Positions 1 to 8,424 of a stretch of 64,000 bases of DNA are shown here, piece by piece. The stretch spans positions 179,666 to 243,665 of the forward strand of contig JAXMBX010000002.1 in the NCBI GenBank assembly GCA_046349635.1. The letters are read 5' to 3'. Under the pieces are notes generated by a model. It saw nothing but the letters and a program-made list of their open reading frames with translations. It searched no databases and was not told where the DNA came from. The stretch is from JAXMBX01 sp046349635. GTDB taxonomy: Bacteria > Planctomycetota > Planctomycetia > Planctomycetales > Planctomycetaceae. The translations under genes were made by a program, and so were the position numbers. Within the stretch, counting starts at the first letter, position 1. Every line of letters starts with the position of its first letter.

Positions 1-2609
1 TCATTCTCTCCCCGGATTCCGGGCTATCTTCTCCCACCACACTGGACCAGTTTCAGCCCAAACTCACGGACTTCGGTCTTGCCAAACTGCTCGATTCGCA
101 GGATCTGACCCAGTCGGGAGCGATGCTCGGTACCCCCGCTTACATGCCCCCGGAACAGATTTCGGGTCGCTCTGCGGACATCGGTCCTGCGGTCGACATT
201 TATGCCCTGGGAATGATCCTGTTCGAGCTTCTGACGGGAAGGAACCCCTTCCAGCGGCCAAGCGTTCCCGAAACCGTCCACGCTGTGACACAGGAAGAGA
301 TCCCGTCTCTCCGCAAAATCCGTCGGGACATTCCCCGCGACCTGGAAACAATCTGCCTGAAGTGTCTCCAAAAGAGTCCGGGTGACCGCTATTCCTCCGC
401 GCGGGATCTAGAGGAGGATCTGGAGCGGTTTCTGGACGGCCGCCCGATCCGAGCCCGCCAGGTTTCGGCATGGGAGAAAGCTGTTAAATGGTGCAGACGT
501 TATCCGGCGTTAACGGTTTCTACCTGTGCAGCGTTCGCCCTCCTATTGACTCTGCTGATCGTGTCTCGGTGGCAATATGCGCGTATCCAGACGACTCTCG
601 AAATGGCCCGCCAAAACCAGCAACTCGCCGAAGAACGTGCCCTCAAGCTCCAGCAGCAGGCGTACCTTGATGACATGCAGCATGCCGGCGAAGCGTGGAA
701 TACTTTTCATACCGAAGCCGTTTTGAACCTTCTCAAAAAGCATATTCCACAGCCCGGTCAGCCCGACGTTCGCGATTTTCTATGGTGGATGTTCTGGAAC
801 AATCTGCATGATTATTCCAAAGTGATCGGTACGCATCCCGGCGGCGCGACGGCGGTCGTGAGCGCACAGAGTGCTCCTTATGCGGCCTTCTCAGGCGGGG
901 CGGACGGGGTCATCAAGGTCTGGAGCATTCCCGGGGGGCTGCCGCTCGGAGAAATGAAAGGCCACACCAAAGGTCCGATTCACTCCCTCGAACTCTCCCC
1001 CGACGAAACGCTGCTCGTCTCTGCCGGTGAGGACGGCACAGTTCGTCTCTGGGATGTCGCCTCTCGTACGGAAATGCGGGTTCTCGCCGGACACGAAGGG
1101 TGGGTGGCCTGCGCCCGTTTTTCTCCCGATGGCAAACTCATCGCCTCCGGAGGAGCGGATAAATTGATCCGCATCTGGGAGGTGGAGTCCGGCCGGCAAC
1201 TACGAACGATGACCGGCCATACGGATACCATTCGAGCACTCGCCTTTCACCCTGACCGTGACTGGCTGGCTTCGTCCTCCGAAGATAAGACCACCCGTCT
1301 CTGGAGCGTCTCCACAGGTAATCCGGCTGACAGCGGCGGTCGTCTCCCCGATGCGCAATTCGTGTCGACACCTCCCAAGTGGACGGATAGCCTGGAAATC
1401 CCACCCGAGGGACACAAACTCATCGCCGGGAGCATTGGGGTCTACAGCCTGGAAGCGGATACTCTCGGCAAACAGCTGAACACATTTCCCGATCCTCCCC
1501 GGATCCGGGCCACCACGCAGTTGCTGGACGAACGGCTTCTCCTGGCCCGACAAGATTCGACCATTCGCGTGGTTCGGTCTGTTGAGCGTCTGGACGAGAC
1601 CTCCGATCTTTTCCGGGGACATCTCGGGGGAGAAGTCTGGGATCTGGCTCCCCTTCCGAACGATCGCGGTTTTCTCTCCGCCTCCGGAAGCGGAGAAGTC
1701 CGCCTCTGGAATCCTGGAACACTAGACACGGATCTCTTCAGCGATCCCTCGACAATTCGATCTGCAGACCAAATAAACTGGCGCGGAGATTTCATCGTCT
1801 GCTTGAGCAGGCATGGCAAATCTTCGTCGGCCGAAATCATGCATGCTCCGACGCGGCGGATCGTCTGGTCGAAGACGTTCGCGACAGCCAAGGTCAGTTC
1901 TACTGACGCCGCGATCTCTTCCGATGGAAGTCGAATCTTTTTCAGGCAGGACGAAACGCTTGAATGCCGCTCGCCCAAAGATGAAGTTCTCTGGCAGAAG
2001 CAGGTCACGCCTCCGATCGATATCGTCGAATGCGATCCTGCAAATCAAATCATCGCTCTGACGAGAGGCGAGTCACTCTTTCTCAATTCCATGCAAAATG
2101 GCGACAAACTAAGTGAACTTCGCTTTCCGCGCAAAATCACTCAAATCCAATTCTTGAAAGATCGTAGACAGCTCATCGTCAATACGAATGATCGCGTTCT
2201 GAGAATCCTGGACCTGGCTCGTCTCCAAAACAATGCCCCCCGGGAAGTTCCTCTCTCCACTTCAAACAGTCTGGACTCGTTCGCGTTTTCACCTGACGAG
2301 ACGCTCGTCGCCGGAATTTTTTCTGATCGCCAGACCGTTATCTGGTCCTGGCCCGATCTGAAAGAAGTCGCCCGCTTCACCGACAAGGAAGGAGAAAAAC
2401 AGGAGCAGGCGTTTCTCGTGAATGGCGGAAACACGCTCGTCACCCGGCGCGGCGAGCAGCTAAGATTCTGGTACTGGCGACAGAATCGGATTCTTTGCAC
2501 GGTCGCCTTGGAACACCCCCGTGTTATTGAATGTAATCCGGCGGGAGATCAAATTGCCGTCGAAGGTGAGCACGGAATCCGAATTTATGATGGACGCCCC
2601 AGAAATTAG
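1..2609 (+). CDS. Serine/threonine protein kinase with C-terminal WD40 repeats (5' end outside window)
   Basis: The frame is open from base 3, so the N-lobe and catalytic loop lie upstream of the window. The visible part (about 868 residues) starts just before the activation segment: TDFGLAKLLD near residue 22, then GTPAYMPPEQ, the Pkn-type P+1 loop, and the C-lobe with VDIYALGMILFELLTG. A juxtamembrane stretch leads to one membrane helix around nucleotides 505-590 (core TVSTCAAFALLLTLLIV). After a short coiled linker come several WD40 blades, clear ones ending IKVWS, VRLWD, IRIWE and TRLWS between about 900 and 1320; later blades are more degenerate. This is the standard planctomycete layout: cytoplasmic kinase, one TM, large sensor or scaffold propeller. 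Its stop lies 4 bases before the next gene, implying co-transcription with three secreted paralogues. The activating signal and substrate are unknown. Confidence 0.93.
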   Translation, partial: ILSPDSGLSSPTTLDQFQPKLTDFGLAKLLDSQDLTQSGAMLGTPAYMPPEQISGRSADIGPAVDIYALGMILFELLTGRNPFQRPSVPETVHAVTQEEIPSLRKIRRDIPRDLETICLKCLQKSPGDRYSSARDLEEDLERFLDGRPIRARQVSAWEKAVKWCRRYPALTVSTCAAFALLLTLLIVSRWQYARIQTTLEMARQNQQLAEERALKLQQQAYLDDMQHAGEAWNTFHTEAVLNLLKKHIPQPGQPDVRDFLWWMFWNNLHDYSKVIGTHPGGATAVVSAQSAPYAAFSGGADGVIKVWSIPGGLPLGEMKGHTKGPIHSLELSPDETLLVSAGEDGTVRLWDVASRTEMRVLAGHEGWVACARFSPDGKLIASGGADKLIRIWEVESGRQLRTMTGHTDTIRALAFHPDRDWLASSSEDKTTRLWSVSTGNPADSGGRLPDAQFVSTPPKWTDSLEIPPEGHKLIAGSIGVYSLEADTLGKQLNTFPDPPRIRATTQLLDERLLLARQDSTIRVVRSVERLDETSDLFRGHLGGEVWDLAPLPNDRGFLSASGSGEVRLWNPGTLDTDLFSDPSTIRSADQINWRGDFIVCLSRHGKSSSAEIMHAPTRRIVWSKTFATAKVSSTDAAISSDGSRIFFRQDETLECRSPKDEVLWQKQVTPPIDIVECDPANQIIALTRGESLFLNSMQNGDKLSELRFPRKITQIQFLKDRRQLIVNTNDRVLRILDLARLQNNAPREVPLSTSNSLDSFAFSPDETLVAGIFSDRQTVIWSWPDLKEVARFTDKEGEKQEQAFLVNGGNTLVTRRGEQLRFWYWRQNRILCTVALEHPRVIECNPAGDQIAVEGEHGIRIYDGRPRN

Positions 2610-2613
2610 AGCC

Positions 2614-3180
2614 ATGTTCGTCCGCTTTCCCGTCGTCTCGATGATTGTCGCTGCGTGGACGTTATCACTTCCCGCTGCGGACCGCGTTGTCCTCATTCAG
2701 CCCGTCTGGGACGATATGCCTCCGCATTATGTCACTATTTGCGGTGGAAGGTCCCCTCACTACCAGCAGCTTGTTTTGAAGGCCGGTCGACATTCTCCTT
2801 CCGATGAATGGATCATGCACCAAGTGCGACCAGACACTTATCTTTTCGAATCAACAGATCCCTTTTATCGAAATCGCTTCATCAATGTTTACAACAAGAC
2901 GGTGAGATCTGACCCCTTGAGGGACGCTCACCAGGCTTGCCTGTATCCCCGGCAGCCACTACATGATGAATGGAAAATATCTGTGCCTCTTCCTGGCATC
3001 GTCGCCTTGCAAGCGACCAATACCGAATTTGAAAACTCATTCCTGACGCGGGTCACAACCTCCAACCCGGCATTTAACGCGGTCGCCATCCGCCAGCTTC
3101 TCCCGGAACGAGTCCCTGATACTTATTTTCGCATCATCGACGTCACTCCTACGCGTCCTATGATTGTGAATGCAAAATGA
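2614..3180 (+). CDS. Secreted protein of a tandem paralogous family, copy 1
   Basis: A 188-residue protein of no family I can name. The ATG at 2614 is preferred over an in-frame start at 2521 because it follows the kinase stop by 4 bases and begins directly with a signal peptide (MFVRF, then a hydrophobic core, cleavage likely before ADR). The mature part starts ADRVVLIQ and contains PPHYV, GGR, LKAGRHSPSDEWIM and DPFYRNRF, all shared with the next two genes. A second weaker copy of the pattern (DEWKISVPLPGIVALQATN, FENSFLT) suggests internal lobes of about 55 residues, as in a beta-trefoil; that fold is inference only. The gene ends TGA within ATGA, overlapping the next start. Expression is probably coupled to the upstream kinase. 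Confidence 0.8.
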   Translation: MFVRFPVVSMIVAAWTLSLPAADRVVLIQPVWDDMPPHYVTICGGRSPHYQQLVLKAGRHSPSDEWIMHQVRPDTYLFESTDPFYRNRFINVYNKTVRSDPLRDAHQACLYPRQPLHDEWKISVPLPGIVALQATNTEFENSFLTRVTTSNPAFNAVAIRQLLPERVPDTYFRIIDVTPTRPMIVNAK

Positions 3181-3788
3181 AGCTTTTCAACCTTTCCATC
3201 ATAGTCACGAACACTCATCTCCTCGTTGCATCCTGTGTGGTCGCTCCCACCTGTTTGGGTTCATCGATCCTTGCCGCAGACCGCTTAGTTCTGGTGCAGG
3301 CCGTCTGGGACAATCATCCTCCGCATTACCTTGTCATTAAGGGAGGACGTAACCTGGATCGTCGTAACATCGTTTTCAAACCCGGCCGTCATTCCCCCGC
3401 AGATGAATGGATCCTCCGTGAGATCGATCCTGGCGTCGTTGCCCTTGAAACCTCTGATCCCTTCTTTCCTCCTCTGTCGATCTACTACGAGTGGCAGGGG
3501 GCGAAGCTCCCGGACTGGACTGATGCCCACCTGCTTCGTCTCAGGTCTCCACGTAAATCGGTTGACTTTCGCCTCAATAATGATCTGTGGATTATGCGGC
3601 AAGTTCATGATGATGTTTATTCTTTTCGCACGACTAACCCTCGATTGGAAAACTACTTCCTGACGCGGGCCATGACTGGCGACAAACTCTTCGCCAGTCC
3701 GCTTCTCCGCAAGATGACCCCTCAAACCGAGCGCGAAACGCACTTTCGCATCATTGACGTCACTCCAATACATTCGAAGTCACCATGA
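3177..3788 (+). CDS. Secreted protein of a tandem paralogous family, copy 2
   Basis: A 203-residue paralogue of the gene before it; start and previous stop overlap as ATGA. The leader is longer (about 33 residues) and again ends just before ADR. Conserved motifs are ADRLVLVQ, PPHYLVIKGGR, GRHSPADEWILREI and ETSDPFF. A second lobe is clearer here: NDLWIMRQVHDDVYSFRTTN followed by LENYFLTRAM, mirroring DEWI...DPF of lobe one. The C-terminus carries THFRIIDVTP, shared by all three copies. No cysteine pattern, catalytic motif or anchor is visible, so a binding or structural role outside the cytoplasmic membrane is more likely than an enzyme. Function is unknown. Confidence 0.8.
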   Translation: MKLFNLSIIVTNTHLLVASCVVAPTCLGSSILAADRLVLVQAVWDNHPPHYLVIKGGRNLDRRNIVFKPGRHSPADEWILREIDPGVVALETSDPFFPPLSIYYEWQGAKLPDWTDAHLLRLRSPRKSVDFRLNNDLWIMRQVHDDVYSFRTTNPRLENYFLTRAMTGDKLFASPLLRKMTPQTERETHFRIIDVTPIHSKSP

Positions 3789-4363
3789 CTCGCTTTTTCA
3801 ATCGAGTTTTCGCACGAACTCTCTTTCTGACGACGTCAATCTTCTTCTATTCCGCGACTTGCCCACGCGCGGCCGACCGCATCGTTCTCCTGCAGACCGA
3901 TTGGCCCAATACTCCGCCACATTATGTCGCCATCCAGGGAGGCCGGGGACCAAACAGACTGCATCTCATGCTGAAAGAAGGCCGTCACTCTCCTGCAGAC
4001 GAGTGGATCATGCACGAGGTCTCTCCTGGAAAGATCAGACTTGAGAGTCACGATCCGTTTTACAAAGGCTGGTTTCTCAATGACGCCGGCCGCCCCTATC
4101 TGGACAACGATTTCAAAGGAGCCCTACAGGCTGAAGTGTTTCATGGGATCCAGCCTTCGAATGACGTCTGGCGTGATCAAGTCGAATCTGACGGCGCCCA
4201 TAGCTTGTGGACCTGTGATCCCAATCGCCCGGACTACGCTCTCGCGAGAGGACGCCGACAGCATCCCAACGCCCCTGTATTCCTATTGCTTCGTAGAATC
4301 ACCTCACAGCGGTTGCGCCAGGAGTCGCGCTTCAAAATCATCGACCTCCACTCGAACCCGTGA
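3785..4363 (+). CDS. Secreted protein of a tandem paralogous family, copy 3
   Basis: A 192-residue third paralogue, again starting in an ATGA overlap with its predecessor. The leader (MTRFFNRVF..., hydrophobic to about residue 30) ends at ADRIVLLQ. It keeps PPHYVAIQGGR, LKEGRHSPADEWIMHEV and ESHDPFYKGWFLN, then diverges in the middle and closes with SRFKIIDL. The three copies differ substantially while keeping the same spaced motifs, so the duplication is not recent. It is the last gene of the kinase operon; the next gene is convergent and ends 9 bases away. No family name can be assigned. Confidence 0.8.
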   Translation: MTRFFNRVFARTLFLTTSIFFYSATCPRAADRIVLLQTDWPNTPPHYVAIQGGRGPNRLHLMLKEGRHSPADEWIMHEVSPGKIRLESHDPFYKGWFLNDAGRPYLDNDFKGALQAEVFHGIQPSNDVWRDQVESDGAHSLWTCDPNRPDYALARGRRQHPNAPVFLLLRRITSQRLRQESRFKIIDLHSNP

Positions 4364-4371
4364 AGACAGCG

Positions 4372-4914
4372 TCACTCCAGCAGGCCCAGTTCACGCTTGC
4401 CGTTGATCGGGTCCAGGCGCACCACCTTAATGATCTTCCACACCTCTTTTTCCTTCTGCCACGTCAGCTCCCACATCGAGGGCTGACGCCCCAACGATTC
4501 CCCCCGCCGGATTTTCACCGTCGCATTCGCCCGAAACTTCGTCTTCGCCGTCCCCTCCCCGATAAATTCGGCGTTGATATCCCGCACCGTCAGGTCTGTA
4601 TCTACCTGCACCAGATCCATGGCCTCCTTCATCCGCCCCTTCCACTCCGGCGCCTGATCGGAAATATAACTCTGCGCCTGGACCAGCTCATTTCGCTGAA
4701 ATGCAAAACACAACTCCCGCACCTCCTGCTCCATCTTCTCGCGACCGGTCACCGTCATCTCATCCAGCGCGAATGCTCCGCACGCGATCAACAGCGCCCC
4801 CGCGACTGCCAGCAGCCACCCGCGCCGCATCGAGCGCGTCCACACGATTGCAAACACCAGCGCCAATCCGAATCCGACACACGCTACGGGCCACGGATTC
4901 TCTTGCCACCACAT
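4372..4914 (-). CDS. Membrane-anchored NTF2/SnoaL-like hypothetical protein
   Basis: A 180-residue protein with two N-terminal hydrophobic helices (about residues 8-26 and 33-50), then a soluble domain. The soluble part (EKMEQEVRELCFAFQRNEL, a helix, then alternating strands ending MWELTWQKEKEVWKIIKV) has the helix-plus-curved-sheet pattern of NTF2-like domains, in which a tryptophan-rich C-terminal strand follows a charged hairpin. Family assignment is inference from that pattern. The start is supported by GGAGAG a few bases before ATG. It is convergent with the kinase operon and monocistronic. Function is unknown. Confidence 0.75.
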   Translation of the reverse strand: MWWQENPWPVACVGFGLALVFAIVWTRSMRRGWLLAVAGALLIACGAFALDEMTVTGREKMEQEVRELCFAFQRNELVQAQSYISDQAPEWKGRMKEAMDLVQVDTDLTVRDINAEFIGEGTAKTKFRANATVKIRRGESLGRQPSMWELTWQKEKEVWKIIKVVRLDPINGKRELGLLE

Positions 4915-5572
4915 AGGCTCTCCTTTGAAATCTGGAGGACAGATTCCGACGGCAATCCATGCGCATCTCGCGCGCCATTTTTCATCAGGTGGTGCGTTAA
5001 CTCAGTAGAGAGTTCGCGAAATGAGCGGAGGACTGCAACAGACGGGACACACATCGGCCCGCAGTCGAACGCCGCGGAGAAACCGACTTTTCTTTCTTGA
5101 CCTCCATTCACTCCTACGCCCCACCCCCCGAATTCGCCAACAGAATCCAAATCTCCCACCTCGCTCCTGAAAAGCAGTCCTGTTCTCCTGCTCGCCTGTT
5201 CCCGCCCGCAGGACGGGGGCGCTTCGTACTCCACTTCTTCAGTAAAACCCTGCAAAATCCCCCTCCGCCGACCCTGCCGGTTATGCCGGATTCTCCGCAT
5301 CCCTTCGCCCGGTCTCAAATTCCAGCCCGCGCAGCCATCCCACCTTGACTTTTTTCAGCCCCGGGAAGTACGATAACTATAGATAAACCTGTGTGCATAC
5401 TTGAGTTGGATCACCCAGGTCCTGCCTTAAGGGACATTCACAACCTGCCTGTCCCTGTTCGTTTTGCGAATTTCGAAGCGGCTCGCACGGAAGCCTCCTC
5501 ATCCACGCATGAGAAGTCCTCCTTCGTTTCGTGATTCTCCTGCCTCCTACGTCCTTCCTCGGAGCAGTCAAC
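4915..5572. other. Intergenic gap of about 0.66 kb
   Basis: A cytosine-rich divergent gap between the minus-strand NTF2-like gene and the plus-strand DUF1501 gene. Short open frames exist but none has a family signature, a good ribosome site or planctomycete-like coding character. The only element I can support is a promoter-like sequence at 5345-5374. Confidence 0.5.
5345..5374 (+). promoter_or_regulatory. Candidate sigma-70-type promoter for the DUF1501 gene
   Basis: TTGACT (5345-5350), an 18-base spacer and TACGAT (5369-5374), followed by an AT-rich stretch. It would give a leader of roughly 190 nt before the ATG at 5573. Planctomycete promoter rules are poorly known, so this is a pattern match only. 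Confidence 0.35.
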
Positions 5573-6922
5573 ATGTTGACGATCTTCGGAAAACCGACCC
5601 GCTTCTGTGACGGCCTTTCCCGTCGCAGCTTCCTCAAGATCGGGGGCCTCTCCATGGCCGCCCTCGGTGGCGTGGGCCTTCCGGACATCCTCCGTGCGGA
5701 ATCTCTCTCAGGCAAAAAACTCTCCCACAAAGCCGTCATCAATATCTTCCTCGCCGGTGGTCCTCCCCATCAGGACATGTGGGACGTCAAAACGGACGCC
5801 CCTCGTGAAATCCGCGGCGAGTTCACCCCCATCGACACCAACGTCCCCGGCATCCAGATCTGCGAAATCTTCCCGCAGATCGCCTCCATGATGGACAAGT
5901 TCACCGCCATCCGTTCAGTGGTGGGCTGTGACGGGGGACACGACTCCTTCCAATGTTTCACCGGCTGGAACCGTGGCAGCCTTCGCGCCGTCGGCGGACG
6001 CCCCAGCATCGGCTCTGTCGCCGCTAAAGTTCTGGGACCCGTCTATCCCGCCATTCCCCCCACCGTCGCGCTCGCTGAAAAAACCTCGCATATGCCCTGG
6101 TCTGAACCGGGTGGACCCGGCTTCCTCGGCAATGGCTACAAACCCTTCAAGCCCCAGGGCGAAGGGATGTCCGACCTCCGCCTCAACGGCATCACCACCG
6201 ATCGCCTCCAGGATCGCCGTGGCCTGATGAAATCCCTCGACACACTCCGTCGCGATGTCGATTCCTCCGGCATACTCAAGGGGATGGACTCCTTCACCGA
6301 AGCCGCGTTCGGGGTACTGACCTCCAGCAAACTGGTCGATGCCCTCGACCTCAGCAAGGAAGATCCTCGCATCGTCGCCCGCTACGGGGACGGCAAGCCG
6401 TACCAGTTCCAGTACGATGGCGCCCCCACCTGCAACGAACAACTGTTGATGGCCCGCCGCCTCGTCGAAGCCGGCGTCCGCTCCGTCACTCTTTCTTATG
6501 GCCGCTGGGACAGCCACGGCGATAACTTCGGCCTCGTCCGCCATCACGGCCCCCGTCTCGACCAATGCGTCAGCGCCCTGGTTCAGGATCTCGACGAACG
6601 GGGCCTCCTCAATGACGTCACCGTCATCGTCTGGGGTGAATTCGGCCGCACGCCCCGCGTCAACACCGGCGCCGGTCGCGACCACTGGCCGCAGGTTTCC
6701 TGTGCCCTCCTCGCGGGTGGCGGCATGAAAACCGGCCAGATCATTGGGGCCACGAATCGGCTCGGCGAATACGCCACCGAACGCCCCGTCCACATGCAGG
6801 AGATCGTCTCGACCCTGTATCACAACCTCGGGATCGACCCCGCCGCGACGACGTTGCAGGACCCCACCGGTCGGCCGCAGTACCTCGCCGACGTCCGCAC
6901 CCCGGTGCGCGAACTCTGCTGA
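5573..6922 (+). CDS. DUF1501 family protein with twin-arginine leader
   Basis: About 449 residues from the ATG at 5573, chosen over a GTG at 5531 because GGAG sits 8 bases upstream and the Tat signal follows directly: SRRSFLKIGG, then a hydrophobic stretch ending LRAES. Family landmarks are IFLAGGPPHQDMWD, VPGIQICEIFPQIA, CDGGHDS, SLSYGRWDSHGDN and VIVWGEFGRTPRVN, with GRDHWP near the C-terminus. DUF1501 proteins belong to the alkaline phosphatase/sulfatase-like fold; the conserved Asp, His and Glu residues suggest a metal-dependent exported hydrolase, but no substrate is established. In planctomycetes they are often paired with DUF1549/DUF1553 cytochrome-like genes; here no such partner is adjacent. 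Confidence 0.93.
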   Translation: MLTIFGKPTRFCDGLSRRSFLKIGGLSMAALGGVGLPDILRAESLSGKKLSHKAVINIFLAGGPPHQDMWDVKTDAPREIRGEFTPIDTNVPGIQICEIFPQIASMMDKFTAIRSVVGCDGGHDSFQCFTGWNRGSLRAVGGRPSIGSVAAKVLGPVYPAIPPTVALAEKTSHMPWSEPGGPGFLGNGYKPFKPQGEGMSDLRLNGITTDRLQDRRGLMKSLDTLRRDVDSSGILKGMDSFTEAAFGVLTSSKLVDALDLSKEDPRIVARYGDGKPYQFQYDGAPTCNEQLLMARRLVEAGVRSVTLSYGRWDSHGDNFGLVRHHGPRLDQCVSALVQDLDERGLLNDVTVIVWGEFGRTPRVNTGAGRDHWPQVSCALLAGGGMKTGQIIGATNRLGEYATERPVHMQEIVSTLYHNLGIDPAATTLQDPTGRPQYLADVRTPVRELC

Positions 6923-6983
6923 TCCACGCGACAATCATATCTTGATCGTAGGTTCGGCTGTGCGGACCCTCACGTCAAATCGA

Positions 6984-7001
6984 TGGGTGGTGCCGGCCAC
7001 A
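6984..7001. repeat. Dispersed GGGTGG-GCCAC palindromic repeat, copy 1
   Basis: TGGGTGGTGCCGGCCACA lies just upstream of the esterase gene. It is an imperfect inverted repeat matching copies at 10941-10959 and 61829-61851. Confidence 0.55.
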
Positions 7002-7025
7002 ACTGGCATATTGAATCCGAATATT

Positions 7026-7844
7026 ATGCCGAACCCCTCTCCCCGCCTGTTTGCTCTCATCGCCGTACTCGCGATCCTCAACTCCGCAAATGCCGCCGAG
7101 CCGCGCGATGTCTCCTTCATTTCCACCCTCGATAAAACCGAGCAGCGCTATATCCTAATCCCCCCCGACAACTTCCAGCCCGATGCCCCCGTCTCGATCC
7201 TCATCGCACTGCACGGGCATGGGTCGGACCGCTGGCAATTCGCCCAAGACCCCCGCGACGAATGCCGTGCCGCCCGCGACGCCGCCGCGAAGCACCACCT
7301 TCTCTATATCACCCCCGACTACCGCGCCAAAACCTCCTGGATGGGCCCCGCTGCCGAAGCAGACCTCGTGCAGATTGTCTCCGACCTCAAGCGCCAGTAC
7401 CGGGTCCGGAAAATCATCCTCACCGGAGGCTCGATGGGAGGGACCGCAGCTCTCACCTTCTCCGCACTGCACCCCGATCTCATCGATGGCGTTGTCTCCA
7501 TGAACGGCACCGCCAACCTCGTCGAATATCCCCACTTCCAGGATGCCATCGCCGCTTCCTACGGCGGATCAAAGCAGGACAAACCCGACGAATACCGCAA
7601 GCGCTCCGCCGAATTGCACGCGGACAAACTGACCATGCCCATCGCCTTTGCCACCGGCGGCCAGGATACCCTCGTCCCTCCCGCCAGCATCCTTCGCCTG
7701 CACGAGGTTCTGCACAAGCAGAACCGACCGGTGCACCTGATCCACCGCCCCGACGGCGGCCACAGCACCAACTACGCCGACGCCACCGCTGCTTTTGATT
7801 TCGTCTTCAATAAAGTCTCCATCGAACCAGCGCGAAGTCCTTAG
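7026..7844 (+). CDS. Secreted alpha/beta hydrolase (esterase-like)
   Basis: A 272-residue protein starting at ATG 7026 with a signal peptide (MPNPSPRLFALIAVLAIL, cleavage near ANA-AEP). Alpha/beta hydrolase landmarks are: oxyanion strand ILIALHGHG (about 60), nucleophile elbow GGSMGG (Ser near residue 140), acidic turn FATGGQDTLVPP and catalytic His in RPDGGHSTN. Family knowledge makes this a serine esterase or peptidase-type S9-like hydrolase acting outside the cytoplasmic membrane; substrate cannot be read from sequence. A longer in-frame extension upstream exists, but it overlaps the DUF1501 gene and the repeat, and lacks protein-like character. The gene after it is convergent. Confidence 0.85.
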   Translation: MPNPSPRLFALIAVLAILNSANAAEPRDVSFISTLDKTEQRYILIPPDNFQPDAPVSILIALHGHGSDRWQFAQDPRDECRAARDAAAKHHLLYITPDYRAKTSWMGPAAEADLVQIVSDLKRQYRVRKIILTGGSMGGTAALTFSALHPDLIDGVVSMNGTANLVEYPHFQDAIAASYGGSKQDKPDEYRKRSAELHADKLTMPIAFATGGQDTLVPPASILRLHEVLHKQNRPVHLIHRPDGGHSTNYADATAAFDFVFNKVSIEPARSP

Positions 7845-7847
7845 CGA

Positions 7848-8216
7848 CTATTTCCCCTTCTTCCGCCCCACTCCCTTCTTCTTTTTCGACGCTACCGCCC
7901 GGGGATTGAACTCCAACGCCAATTCGACCCACAACACCAGATCCCGTTTGGACTTCGTCCCCTCCGCCGTCACGAACACAAACCCTCGCATCGGCCGACC
8001 GGTGAAATCCATCGGAACACATCCCTTCCGCTCCAACGCCCAGGTCTGGATCTCGGGATCGATCCGAACCATCAATCTCTGTTTATCGATCCCCAGGCAC
8101 ATCTTGCCATCCACGAGCAGGCATAACCCACCCATCATCCGTTTTTCTTCGAAGGTGACCTCTCGTTCCGCGAGCAGTCCTCGCACCTGTTCCGCCAGTT
8201 TTTCGTCAAAGGCCAT
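7848..8216 (-). CDS. TfoX N-terminal domain protein
   Basis: A 122-residue protein starting MAFDEKLAEQVRGLL. AGGAGG at 8221-8226 is 4 bases from this ATG; another ATG at 8219 and one at 8249 are in frame but placed worse. The sequence matches the TfoX_N pattern: VTFEEKRMMGGLCLLVDGKM, then CLGI, LMVRIDPE, PMDFTGRPMRGFVFV, ending in a lysine-rich tail. TfoX_N proteins are named after competence regulators, but stand-alone planctomycete versions have no shown role and may simply be small nucleic-acid-associated proteins. It ends 3 bases from the convergent esterase gene. Confidence 0.85.
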   Translation of the reverse strand: MAFDEKLAEQVRGLLAEREVTFEEKRMMGGLCLLVDGKMCLGIDKQRLMVRIDPEIQTWALERKGCVPMDFTGRPMRGFVFVTAEGTKSKRDLVLWVELALEFNPRAVASKKKKGVGRKKGK

Positions 8217-8424
8217 CATTCCTCCTGCATGTTGGACAGCGGTCCGCATCTCTCTGACACCCCTTCCAAACGACGATTCAATTTTTCTATTTTCTCGAAT
8301 TTGCGCAATCAGGGCATTGTGCCAGATGGAAAAACCGGTCTAAACTCGAAAATTGTGGCCGATCCTCGACCACCCCAACCTTTGATACATACACCGCTGA
8401 CGACCGCACGTTGAGGAATTTCCC

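Noticed and set aside
4360..5100. Plus-strand frame over the NTF2-like gene
   Set aside because: His/Leu/Arg/Pro-rich shadow of the minus-strand gene, with no ribosome site or signature.
5531..5572. GTG start for the first DUF1501 protein
   Set aside because: It adds 14 residues before the Tat signal and has no ribosome site, whereas ATG 5573 has GGAG at good spacing.
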